Origin: Clostridiales bacterium
GTDB taxonomy: Bacteria; Bacillota; Clostridia; Lachnospirales; Lachnospiraceae
Direction: 5' to 3'
DNA length: 33,580 bases
Assembly (NCBI GenBank): GCA_012839235.1
Contig: DUNS01000161.1
Location: 1-33,580, forward strand
Below are positions 1 through 7,498 of this stretch, piece by piece. A program made the position numbers and the translations under genes. Numbering within the stretch: position 1 is the first letter of the stretch; each line of letters opens with the position of its first letter. A model generated the notes under the pieces. That model worked only from the letters and a program-made list of their open reading frames with translations. It was not told the DNA's origin and searched no databases.

Positions 1-534
1 ATTCTCCAATTCCTTGATCATAATAGCGGTTTCATGTTTTACATCTTCTTCAACAGACCTTAAAAGATATTCCTTAGCTTGTTCGGAGGTAAGTCCTGAA
101 ATCTTCTCTAATTCATGAATTTGCTGTTCTTGGAATTTTTCAATTTCTTTTTTACTTTTTTCCAATTCAGCTTCTCTAGAATTCAATCGAGATTCCCTTT
201 TTTCCAGTGTTTCAATCTTTTTGTCAAGAGTTTCTTCTTTGTTCAAAACTCTTTTTTCATAGCGCTGTAATTCAGCTCTTCGATCCTTTGTCTCTCGCTC
301 AAAATCATTCTTAGCTCTTAATGCTTCTTCTTTAGCTTCAAGCATTGCTTCACGTTTTTTAGTATCAGCTGTCTTTAATGCTTCATCTATGATTTCTCTA
401 GCCTTTTCCTCAGCACTACCAACCTTCGCCTCATAAACCTTAATACGATAAGCAGTAGCCATCTTCCATGTAAGAAAAGCGACTATAACAAAAGTTATCA
501 AAATAGCAATCACTATTTTTAAAGATTCTGTCAC
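1..534 (-). CDS. rny: Ribonuclease Y, N-terminal part (runs off left edge)
   Basis: RNase Y is the membrane-anchored endoribonuclease that starts bulk mRNA decay in Firmicutes. Only the first 178 codons are in the window; the reading frame is open to base 1. Residues 5-24 form one hydrophobic membrane anchor. Residues about 35-145 are a highly charged coiled coil rich in Glu and Lys. The segment from about 144 (KISGLTSEQAKEYLL) matches the conserved linker that precedes the KH domain. The KH and catalytic HD domains, expected in a protein of about 520 residues, lie outside the window. The start is GTG at 534, chosen because AAGGAGGT sits 6-7 bases upstream and the anchor begins immediately. 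It has its own consensus promoter, so it need not depend on miaB transcription. The family call is firm; what is missing is only the sequence past the edge. Confidence 0.93.
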   Translation of the reverse strand, partial: MTESLKIVIAILITFVIVAFLTWKMATAYRIKVYEAKVGSAEEKAREIIDEALKTADTKKREAMLEAKEEALRAKNDFERETKDRRAELQRYEKRVLNKEETLDKKIETLEKRESRLNSREAELEKSKKEIEKFQEQQIHELEKISGLTSEQAKEYLLRSVEEDVKHETAIMIKELEN

Positions 535-584
535 AGGAACACCTCCTTATTCAGTTTTCATTGTACAATACATACAACATATAA

Positions 585-613
585 ATTCTATACTTTATTT
601 GTTAATATGTCAA
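585..613 (-). promoter_or_regulatory. Sigma-A promoter of rny
   Basis: On the minus strand TTGACA (608-613) and TAGAAT (585-590) are separated by exactly 17 bases. The -35 box is perfect and the -10 box matches at five of six positions. The predicted transcript starts near 577, giving a leader of about 40 nt before the GTG start of rny. Confidence 0.8.
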
Positions 614-640
614 GCATTCGAAGAAATATGATTGCGTTTT

Positions 641-692
641 GATATCTATTTTGTCATAATATAGTAGAGCCATGACTATTATGCTAGATATC
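641..692 (-). other. Hairpin at the 3' end of miaB
   Basis: GATATCTA (641-648) pairs with TAGATATC (685-692), and inside it CATAATA (655-661) pairs with TATTATG (677-683). On the minus strand the hairpin begins within the stop codon of miaB. No U-rich run follows, so it is a poor fit to an intrinsic terminator. It could be an mRNA 3'-end stabiliser or a processing site between miaB and rny. Confidence 0.35.
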
Positions 693-2107
693 TATAAATC
701 TAATAATTCCCCCATATAATAAAAACCTTTGCTCTCCTTCAAGTAAACCTCCACAATACTACCTATTAGGGATGTATCTCCCTTAAAATGAACTAATATA
801 TTATTGCTTAGTCTTCCAGTAAGAAGCTCAGGATTTTGGCTATTAACCTCTTCAACAAGGACTTTTTGACTAGTATGCTCATCTCTACCTGCAGATTTAG
901 CTGAACCTTCCTGTACTAGCTTTAGCAGCCTATCAAATCTATCCTTAGCTACATTATCCTCCACTTGATTCTCCATAGTAGCTGCAGGTGTGCCTGTCCT
1001 TCTGGAGTACAAGAAGGTAAATGCACTATCGTATCCTACTTGTCCTACAACATCCAAGGTTTCTAAGAAATCCTCCTCTGTTTCCCCAGGAAAGCCAACA
1101 ATAATATCTGTAGTAAGGGATATGTCGGGTATAGCCTCACGAATTCGTCTTACTAAATCAAGGTACCCTTCCTTTGTATACTTCCTGTTCATAATCTTAA
1201 GAAGCCTTGAACTACCTGATTGAATAGGTAGATGAAGGTGTTTACATATTTTACTACTATTTTTCATTGTATCTATTAATTCTTGTGATAAATCCTTAGG
1301 ATGAGGGGTCATAAAGCGAATACGTTCAATTCCATCAATCTTCTCGATTTCTTGTAATAGCTGGGCAAATGTTATTGGATCATCCAGATTCTTACCATAA
1401 GAGTTAACATTTTGACCAAGTAACATAATTTCAACAACACCATCAGCAGCAAGAGTCTTAATCTCTTCAATAATATCCTTAGGATTTCTGCTTCTTTCTC
1501 TACCTCTAACATAGGGCACAATACAATAGCTACAGAAATTATTACATCCGTACATTATATTAACCCCTGACTTAAAGCTGTACTTACGATCATTAGGAAG
1601 ATCCTCAATAATCATCTTAGTATCCTTCCAGATGTCAATTACTACCCTATCAGAGATAAGTCTGGTTTGTAGAAGTTCAGCAAACTTAAATATGTTATGG
1701 GTACCAAAAATTATATCAACAAATCTGTATTTTGATTTGATGTTTTCAACTGCTTCGTGTTCCTGCATCATACATCCACATATGGCTATTAGCATATCTG
1801 GGTTCTTCTTTTTAAGCTTTCCTGCAAATCCAAGATGACCATATAATTTGTTATTAGCATTCTCCCTAACAGTACAGGTATTATATAGTACAAAATCTGC
1901 TTCCTCTGTATCTGTTTCTACATATCCAATTTCTTTTAGAATCCCAGATATCTTCTCAGAATCTCTACTGTTCATCTGACATCCAAAGGTCTCTATATGA
2001 AAGGTTTTCTTTCTTCCTTCCTTTTCTTCCATTTCAGCAAATTGTAGCTTAAGAACATTGATAATCTCTTGCTGTTTCTTAGCTTCCATTGTATTTATGT
2101 TTTCCAT
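692..2107 (-). CDS. miaB: tRNA 2-methylthio-N6-dimethylallyladenosine synthase
   Basis: MiaB is a radical-SAM methylthiotransferase that adds a methylthio group to isopentenyl-adenosine at position 37 of tRNAs reading UNN codons. The N-terminal domain has the three cysteines for the auxiliary 4Fe-4S cluster: FGCQMN (C43), NTCTVREN (C78) and GCMMQ (C112). The radical-SAM motif CNNFCSYC supplies C188, C192 and C195 and is followed by the family signature VPYVRGRERSR. A TRAM-like RNA-binding region ends the protein. Its 471 residues fit MiaB rather than the related RimO or MtaB. An in-frame ATG at 2119 also exists, but AGAAAGG is only 1 base from it and 13 bases from 2107; other genes here use the longer spacing, so the start is uncertain by four codons. 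Confidence 0.96.
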   Translation of the reverse strand: MENINTMEAKKQQEIINVLKLQFAEMEEKEGRKKTFHIETFGCQMNSRDSEKISGILKEIGYVETDTEEADFVLYNTCTVRENANNKLYGHLGFAGKLKKKNPDMLIAICGCMMQEHEAVENIKSKYRFVDIIFGTHNIFKFAELLQTRLISDRVVIDIWKDTKMIIEDLPNDRKYSFKSGVNIMYGCNNFCSYCIVPYVRGRERSRNPKDIIEEIKTLAADGVVEIMLLGQNVNSYGKNLDDPITFAQLLQEIEKIDGIERIRFMTPHPKDLSQELIDTMKNSSKICKHLHLPIQSGSSRLLKIMNRKYTKEGYLDLVRRIREAIPDISLTTDIIVGFPGETEEDFLETLDVVGQVGYDSAFTFLYSRRTGTPAATMENQVEDNVAKDRFDRLLKLVQEGSAKSAGRDEHTSQKVLVEEVNSQNPELLTGRLSNNILVHFKGDTSLIGSIVEVYLKESKGFYYMGELLDL

Positions 2108-2141
2108 ATAAGTATTCATGCCTTTCTACATAACATTCCTA

Positions 2142-3107
2142 TCAAATTATTAAACTTCCAAATTCCAAAATAATCAATTTGATTTCATCAAAAACTTTCT
2201 GTCTATAATCTGGGTCAAGGGGAAAATCTGCATCTTCTTCAACGGTTTCTATTGTAAAAGCTGGCTTATTAAAATTTTCTGAAAAATAATGAACCGTGTT
2301 ACCCCCACTATCGCCTATATCAATTTCTTCTTCAGGCTCCATAAGAACATAGTCAATAATATCAGCTAATCTATTAGCTATGGAAAGCTGTCTATTATTA
2401 TATTCAACTGGCATAGTAGATCTATAAAAATATATAGACTCACCTCGAGAATGAAAATCTATATATCCCAGAGGTTTGAATTGATTAAAAACATGGATTA
2501 ATGCTTTTGTTTCATTTTCACTGGCTGCTTCATCTAAATCGTTTTTCTTCACCCATAATTTACTTGGGAAATTCCTATTGATATCTACAGCTCTACCATT
2601 AAATTTCCATGCATTATAGGATATATTCTCTTTTTTACACACGTCTCGTAAATATGTATCAATTATTGCGTCAAATCCTTCAAGAGCTATCATATATCCA
2701 TCAGGATTAACTAGTGGTATAAATAATATAGTGTAGGTATTCAACAACTCATATACGCAGCGACGAAATAAAATCTGACCATATTTCTTTCTACTTTTGT
2801 AGAGCTTACTAATTTCATGACTCTTGGACTTTTTAAAACTGGCTTCATGAGATCTATAAAGCATTGCATAATACTCCACAATCTTTACAAGAACAACTGG
2901 ATTAATACTCTCTCTTCCATGAACTCCTGCGCTACATACCATATGGTTTTGTCCCAAACCCAATTTTAGCAAAATTATGTCACGATTGTCGTGGGACTTT
3001 CCAATCGTGACACATTTTAATATGTCTCCATATTGCTTTTCAAGTTCTTTTGAAACACTAACTAATTTATCATATGTATAAAATGATTTATCAAAATCAT
3101 CAAACAT
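2142..3107 (-). CDS. M14-family zinc carboxypeptidase, predicted cytoplasmic
   Basis: This is a metallocarboxypeptidase of family M14. Zinc ligands are visible as H63 and E66 in AGVHGRES and H219 in DFHSRG. The family signatures NPDGY (134-138) and DINRNFP (175-181) are present, and E287 in FTIETVEE is the likely catalytic glutamate. No signal peptide or membrane segment is visible, which is unlike secreted digestive carboxypeptidases. A role in trimming gamma-D-Glu-diaminopimelate peptides from recycled peptidoglycan is an inference from the M14 subgroup it resembles. The longer frame from 3122 is less likely, because GGGGAG lies inside its first codons, 7 bases before the ATG at 3107. A CTCCCA/TGGGAG hairpin (3138-3156) sits just upstream. 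It follows hflC across a gap holding a structured repeat. Confidence 0.88.
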   Translation of the reverse strand: MFDDFDKSFYTYDKLVSVSKELEKQYGDILKCVTIGKSHDNRDIILLKLGLGQNHMVCSAGVHGRESINPVVLVKIVEYYAMLYRSHEASFKKSKSHEISKLYKSRKKYGQILFRRCVYELLNTYTILFIPLVNPDGYMIALEGFDAIIDTYLRDVCKKENISYNAWKFNGRAVDINRNFPSKLWVKKNDLDEAASENETKALIHVFNQFKPLGYIDFHSRGESIYFYRSTMPVEYNNRQLSIANRLADIIDYVLMEPEEEIDIGDSGGNTVHYFSENFNKPAFTIETVEEDADFPLDPDYRQKVFDEIKLIILEFGSLII

Positions 3108-3199
3108 GATATCGCTCCCCATATTTAATTCTAATGGCTCCCATTCATTTTGGGAGACTATTCATACTATGATATGAGGATAAAAACCACAATATGTCT

Positions 3200-3398
3200 A
3201 TTACTATTCAGCCTAATAAAACTATAGGATAAGGCTAGGGGAAAATGATTCCCATGGTGAGTATTGGATTACGTCGGTACTTGGGTTCTGTTTTATAGAA
3301 CCCTATGTACCGCTACGTAATACATCTAAGCGAGAGCGTCTCACCAAGGGAACATTTCTCCTCTAGCCTCTTCAAGTACCTGAAGGCTGAATAGTAAT
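3200..3398 (+). repeat. Structured rod-like element, copy 1
   Basis: This 199-nt intergenic element folds as one long interrupted hairpin. From outside in, the paired arms are 3200-3214/3384-3398 (15 bp, perfect), 3233-3247/3353-3368 (one bulge and one G-U), 3251-3253/3348-3350, 3256-3261/3340-3345, 3268-3274/3315-3321, 3275-3280/3307-3312 (CGGTAC/GTACCG) and 3283-3289/3297-3303, closed by the loop GTTTTAT. The motif AAGCGAGAGCG (3328-3338) is unpaired in this fold or forms a tiny GAGA-loop hairpin. The same plan recurs at 19517-19706 with different stem sequences. The plus orientation is assigned from the single G-U pair and is tentative. It could be an untranslated RNA or a structure-constrained repeat. 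Confidence 0.75.
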
Positions 3399-3403
3399 CT
3401 AAA

Positions 3404-4288
3404 TTAGTCTATGTTATAAAAAATCTGAGCCATAGGGGAGTCTTGTGATAATATTAGTGTTTTCTCCTGACCAACTAAAGAAGATTTTGCTGCTTCTAAT
3501 GATCTTATAAAAGTATAAAACTCACTTCTTGCAGGATCAGAGTAGGCATCTGATAATATTCTCATATATTCTGCTTCACCCTCCGCAACAATCTTAGCAG
3601 ATTCCTTTTTTGCATTGGATATGCTAATATCTACTTCCCTGTCTGTAGAGTTTCTAATTATCTGAGCTTCTGATTCACCCTCAGCAGTATAAGTAGCTGC
3701 CATCTGAGCTCGTTCAGATATCATTCTCTCAAAAACAGCATTTTTATTGTCACTTGGAAGATCCAGGTGCTTTGTCTCTACAGATATTAAGCGAATACCG
3801 TAGTTATCCATTGTATTACCGATACTCTCCATATAAGCTTCATCAAGTTCACCATCTCTACCACTTATAACTTGATTTTGAGATAGGCTACTAATAACAT
3901 TCTTCATGGAATTATAAACAATGGTGTCAATTCTACTTTCTGCAAGTGCTATTGAGGAATTAACACTTTGGGCAAAAACTATTGGATCTACAATTTCCCA
4001 CAAAACATAGCTATCTGCTACCATGGTTTTTTTATCCATAGTAATTACATCGGATTCAGGCATATCATAAAACTGTATGCTTTTTGGTAGGACATCAACC
4101 TCTTCTATAATAGGAACCTTGAAGGATAATCCAGGATTATCATTAACTCTTTCGATTTTATTAAACTTTTTTATCAATGTATATTCATTTTCCTTAGTAA
4201 CTACCAAAGACATAGACAATATTATTAATGCTCCAAGAAAAACAAACAAGAATACTATACCTGTAATTTTCTTAGCTTTATTAGCCAT
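3404..4288 (-). CDS. hflC: HflC-like SPFH-domain membrane protein
   Basis: HflC belongs to the SPFH/band-7 family and with HflK forms a membrane cage that modulates the FtsH protease. Residues about 9-28 are a single membrane anchor, followed by an SPFH domain (about 25-190) and a charged helical region with the ERAQMAATYTAEGESEAQ segment typical of HflC. Length is 294 residues. A frame open from a TTG at 4312 exists, but AGGAGGT sits 8 bases before the ATG at 4288, so 4288 is preferred. That ATG starts one base after the hflK stop, which suggests translational coupling. Its 3' end lies 5 bases from the large structured element at 3200-3398. Confidence 0.9.
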   Translation of the reverse strand: MANKAKKITGIVFLFVFLGALIILSMSLVVTKENEYTLIKKFNKIERVNDNPGLSFKVPIIEEVDVLPKSIQFYDMPESDVITMDKKTMVADSYVLWEIVDPIVFAQSVNSSIALAESRIDTIVYNSMKNVISSLSQNQVISGRDGELDEAYMESIGNTMDNYGIRLISVETKHLDLPSDNKNAVFERMISERAQMAATYTAEGESEAQIIRNSTDREVDISISNAKKESAKIVAEGEAEYMRILSDAYSDPARSEFYTFIRSLEAAKSSLVGQEKTLILSQDSPMAQIFYNID

Positions 4289-4289
4289 C

Positions 4290-5261
4290 CTATTCCACCT
4301 CCTGCTGTCCAATTAAGGGTTCAATAGGAAGTAGCTTCTGCACTCCCGAGGAACCACTGTCAATAATAACCTTAAGTGAAGGTAAAACACTTTCCATTGT
4401 TTCATAGAACATTCTTTCCTTCGTAATAAGAGGGTACTTAGTATACTCCGCATACATCTCATTAAATCTTGCAACCTCAGATTCGGCTTCGTTAACTCGC
4501 TCAGCTTTTGTTGATAGGGCTTTCTGCAATATTTTATCAACCTCTGCTTCAGCCTGAGGAAGCTTTTCATTACGATATTTGGTGGCATTATTAAGGGCGG
4601 TTTCCTTACCCTGCTTAGCTGTTTCAACTGCCTTAAAGGCTTCCATTACTGTTTCTGTAGGAGGTTCAGCATCCTGAATTGTGATGTTTACTAATTGAAT
4701 TCCTATATCCTGAGCATCTAATTTTTTGATGATATTTTCTTTTATTACGGACTGGATTTCATTCTTCCCTGTAGTTATAACACTATCTACATCATAGCTA
4801 CCTACAACCATTCGAATACTACTTTGGGCAATATTCTTTAATATAGTTACTGGCTGATCTGAAGCAAAAAGCCACTTCACGGGATCAGATACCGTGTATT
4901 CAACAAAGAAGTCAACATTAACGAAATTAAAATCTCTTGTTATCATCATTGACTCAGTTTCAACAAAACCATCTGTCACTGGATCATATCCAATAGGAAA
5001 TCCTTGAATTGTTGTATCTACTTTTTGTACTCTTTGTATAATAGGTAATTTAAAATGAAGACCTGAAGTTCCAACAGTTTTGGCCTTTCCAAAAGTTGTT
5101 ACAACAGCCTTTTCCTGCTCTTCAATGGTATAAAATGAACCAAATACAATTACAGCAGCAAATACAAGAAAAACTACGAGAAAAACAATTTTTCCAAAAT
5201 TTTTAAAATAACCTCTAAACTTATCCCCGGAAGGAAATTCATATATATTCCTTTCTTCCAT
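4290..5261 (-). CDS. hflK: HflK-like SPFH-domain membrane protein
   Basis: This is the partner of the HflC-like protein encoded next. A short cytoplasmic N terminus leads to a membrane segment at about 26-45. The SPFH domain follows with the pattern EEQEKAVVTTFGKAK and a GLHFKLP motif, then a long Ala/Glu-rich helical region typical of prohibitin-like proteins. It has 323 residues, shorter than E. coli HflK and without its Gly-rich N terminus. The ATG at 5261 has AGAGGG 7 bases upstream. The hflK-hflC order and one-base spacing match the usual paired arrangement. Control of FtsH is known for the E. coli pair and is inferred here. Confidence 0.9.
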   Translation of the reverse strand: MEERNIYEFPSGDKFRGYFKNFGKIVFLVVFLVFAAVIVFGSFYTIEEQEKAVVTTFGKAKTVGTSGLHFKLPIIQRVQKVDTTIQGFPIGYDPVTDGFVETESMMITRDFNFVNVDFFVEYTVSDPVKWLFASDQPVTILKNIAQSSIRMVVGSYDVDSVITTGKNEIQSVIKENIIKKLDAQDIGIQLVNITIQDAEPPTETVMEAFKAVETAKQGKETALNNATKYRNEKLPQAEAEVDKILQKALSTKAERVNEAESEVARFNEMYAEYTKYPLITKERMFYETMESVLPSLKVIIDSGSSGVQKLLPIEPLIGQQEVE

Positions 5262-5299
5262 TCTCTAACCCTCTTTCTTTTAGACTACTAATCAAATAG

Positions 5300-6544
5300 C
5301 TATCTTATCTGTCCATTACCAAATATTATATATTTAGTTGTTGTAAGTGCTCTAAGCCCCATGGGTCCCCTGGCATGAAGCTTCTGGGTGCTAATACCTA
5401 TTTCTGCTCCAAAACCAAACTCATTACCATCTGTAAATCTAGTTGATGCATTAATATATACAGCTGCTGAATCAACCTCATTAAGGAATTTGAGTCCATT
5501 ATTATAATCCTTGGTAATGATTGCATCTGAATGCTTTGTATTATAATTGTTTATGTGGTTAATAGCATCATTTATACTGTCAACCACCTTAAGGGATATA
5601 ATCTTATCTAGATATTCTGCTCCATAATCCTCTTCTGTTGCAGGATTACAATAATCACTAATAGAACAGCCCTTTTCATCTGCTCTAATCTCTACCTGTT
5701 TAGCCCGCAATCTATCTACCACTAATGGAATGAACTCCTTGCTAATCTTCTCATGAATAACAAGTGATTCAGCAGTGTTACACACTCCTAGTCTTTGGGT
5801 TTTAGCATTGTCAATAATGTCTAGTGCCATATTAAAATCAGCATATTCATCAACATATATATGACAGTTACCCGTTCCAGTCTCAATTACTGGTATAGAA
5901 CTATTCTCAACCACAGTTTTAATTAAGCCTGCTCCACCTCTAGGAATAATAACATCAATATATTTATTTAATCTTATTAATTCTTGAACAGCTTCTCTGT
6001 TAGTATCCTCAATAAGCTGTACAGCATCAGCAGTAATATCAATACTAGAAAGAGCATCTCTTAAAACCTTGACAATAGCAATATTAGAATTAATAGCGAC
6101 ACTACCACCCTTTAATATAACTGCATTACCAGTCTTAAAGCATAATCCAAATGCATCAGCAGTTACATTAGGTCTTGATTCATATATAATTCCAATGACA
6201 CCTAAAGGAACAACCTTTTGACCTATTGTCAATCCATTAGGGCGAACCTTCATAGATAGTACTTCTCCAATAGGATCATCTAATGCTGCAACTTCTTCTA
6301 GTCCATCAGCAATAGCACAAATCCTATCATGTGTTAATAAAAGCCTATCCACTAAGGATGGCTTCACACCATTTTTCTTAGCAGCCTCAACATCCTTCTT
6401 ATTAGCCTTCATAATATAATCTTCATTCTCTAATAAGGCCTTAGCACAAGTTCTTAAACCAATATTTTTACTTTCCTGGTCTAATTGACCTAGAATCATA
6501 GAGGCTTTTTTTCCATTTTCACCGATTTTAATTAAATTACTCAT
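5300..6544 (-). CDS. proA: Gamma-glutamyl phosphate reductase
   Basis: ProA makes glutamate-5-semialdehyde from gamma-glutamyl phosphate with NADPH, the second step of proline synthesis. The protein has the aldehyde-dehydrogenase-like fold with the catalytic cysteine in [15 protein letters not shown], the family motifs [21 protein letters not shown]-like and [16 protein letters not shown], and the C-terminal [21 protein letters not shown] stretch. Its 414 residues are the usual length. The ATG at 6544 is preceded by AGAGG 9 bases away. It is separated from proB by two other genes, an unusual split of a pair that is often adjacent. The upstream gap holds a hairpin and a mini-ORF that may affect its translation. 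Confidence 0.97.
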   Translation of the reverse strand: MSNLIKIGENGKKASMILGQLDQESKNIGLRTCAKALLENEDYIMKANKKDVEAAKKNGVKPSLVDRLLLTHDRICAIADGLEEVAALDDPIGEVLSMKVRPNGLTIGQKVVPLGVIGIIYESRPNVTADAFGLCFKTGNAVILKGGSVAINSNIAIVKVLRDALSSIDITADAVQLIEDTNREAVQELIRLNKYIDVIIPRGGAGLIKTVVENSSIPVIETGTGNCHIYVDEYADFNMALDIIDNAKTQRLGVCNTAESLVIHEKISKEFIPLVVDRLRAKQVEIRADEKGCSISDYCNPATEEDYGAEYLDKIISLKVVDSINDAINHINNYNTKHSDAIITKDYNNGLKFLNEVDSAAVYINASTRFTDGNEFGFGAEIGISTQKLHARGPMGLRALTTTKYIIFGNGQIR

Positions 6545-6588
6545 GTTTCACATCCTCTCATTTTGATAAACTTAGTTAATTGAGGCAT
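6541..6588 (-). CDS. Putative 15-codon leader ORF overlapping proA
   Basis: An ATG at 6588 preceded by AAGGTGAT opens a frame encoding [15 protein letters not shown]. Its TGA shares the ATGA overlap with the proA start. Both the ATG and its binding site lie in the base of the hairpin at 6581-6665. There is only one proline codon, so it is not a classical proline attenuation leader. It may be chance; translational coupling to proA is an inference. Confidence 0.25.
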   Translation of the reverse strand: MPQLTKFIKMRGCET

Positions 6589-6665
6589 ATCACCTTCTTA
6601 TTACTATATGATTAAGGAATCAAAAGCCTAATCAATAATGAATATCAGTGATTTGCCATGCCTCA
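6581..6665 (-). promoter_or_regulatory. Long hairpin in front of proA
   Basis: TGAGGCAT (6581-6588) pairs with ATGCCTCA (6658-6665), continued by ATCAC/GTGAT (6589-6593/6648-6652), and a second hairpin TGATTAAGG/CCTAATCA (6609-6617/6627-6634) lies inside. On the minus strand it begins directly after the stop of the cyclo-ligase gene and ends over the mini-ORF start. There is no U-run, so it is not a standard terminator. It may be an RNA control element or a processing site. Confidence 0.45.
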
Positions 6666-7250
6666 TCACCTATGAATTGTTATAACTTTACTTGGGGTAA
6701 CTATATAATCTACAGGAAGGTCATACTCATCTGTGGGGACTTCATCTACAATCTGAAAATCATATGCCAGAGCAATTTTAGTAAAATCCTTAGCATATTC
6801 CCTAGATAAATATTCATCATAATAGCCTTTTCCATAACCAAGGCGATTACCCATAGAGTCAAATGCTAAGCCAGGGATAATCATTATGGTTTTTTCCTTC
6901 AGTCTTTCTTCATTTAATATAAAAAGGTTATTATAATCAGGTTTAGGCTCAGATACACCAAACTTACTAGTTACTAAATTCTCTAGATTACTGATTTTAT
7001 AAAAATCCATGCTATTGATAGCTACTCTAGGTGCATATATGTTTTTCTGATAATCTATGGAGCTTTTAATCAACTCTTTAGTGTCCACCTCTTTACCAAA
7101 GGAGATAAAAGAAAGTATATTAGATGAACTTTTATACAAGTCCAGCCCTAATATTCGGCCCTTTATAGCCTCACTCATTGCTATAACTTCATTATCAGAT
7201 AGAGAATTTCTCTTAATTTTAAGAGCCTCTCTTAATTTTGCTTTCAACAT
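6666..7250 (-). CDS. 5-formyltetrahydrofolate cyclo-ligase family protein
   Basis: This enzyme converts 5-formyl-THF to 5,10-methenyl-THF using ATP, returning the storage folate to one-carbon metabolism. The signature GNRLGYGKGYYDEYL lies near residues 135-150. The N terminus has the KxxLR...KRxxLS pattern of the family, and IIPGLAFDSMG precedes the signature. At 194 residues it has the usual length. The ATG at 7250 has AGGATG 7 bases upstream. It sits between a DUF896 gene and proA within the proline gene set, and no direct metabolic link explains this. Confidence 0.93.
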   Translation of the reverse strand: MLKAKLREALKIKRNSLSDNEVIAMSEAIKGRILGLDLYKSSSNILSFISFGKEVDTKELIKSSIDYQKNIYAPRVAINSMDFYKISNLENLVTSKFGVSEPKPDYNNLFILNEERLKEKTIMIIPGLAFDSMGNRLGYGKGYYDEYLSREYAKDFTKIALAYDFQIVDEVPTDEYDLPVDYIVTPSKVITIHR

Positions 7251-7276
7251 TATGCCACATCCTATCCTTTAATGGA

Positions 7277-7480
7277 TTATTTGTTTTCTTTTGCTTTTGT
7301 AATAGATCCATCAGGATTAACAAATGATATATTATCTAATGTTCCCCTCATATTTTTACGAATGGTGCTTATATACTCTTTACGAAGTCTAGTCTGCTCA
7401 TTCTTCTCTTCTTCTGTCAATCCTGGTCCCTTAGATTTATGATAAAGCTCATTAATTCTATCTATAATATTTTGGTCCAT
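7277..7480 (-). CDS. DUF896 (UPF0291) small protein
   Basis: This 67-residue soluble protein has the DUF896 pattern: an N-terminal helix with INELYHKSK, then GLTEEEKNEQTRLRKEYI, then a basic stretch ending in NPDGS. The family includes B. subtilis YnzC, whose exact function is not established. It lies 18 bases after proB and 26 bases before the cyclo-ligase gene, in the same direction, so it is probably in one transcript. The start ATG has AGAAAGG 13 bases upstream, a long spacing that recurs in this window. Function is unknown. Confidence 0.88.
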   Translation of the reverse strand: MDQNIIDRINELYHKSKGPGLTEEEKNEQTRLRKEYISTIRKNMRGTLDNISFVNPDGSITKAKENK

Positions 7481-7498
7481 AATAATAACTCTGCCTTT

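Noticed and set aside
3268-3339. Hammerhead-type ribozyme or known riboswitch core in the structured elements
   Set aside because: I found no CTGATGA...GAAA core and no riboswitch signature I can recall; the fold is a simple rod with short conserved motifs.
3200-3398. Ordinary MITE or insertion-sequence remnant
   Set aside because: No transposase fragment or clear target duplication is visible, and the two copies differ in stem sequence while keeping pairing, which is not expected for recent transposon copies. A very old element cannot be excluded.
4313-4627. 104-codon minus-strand frame inside hflK
   Set aside because: It is an alternative frame of the SPFH-coding sequence with low-complexity translation and no family match.
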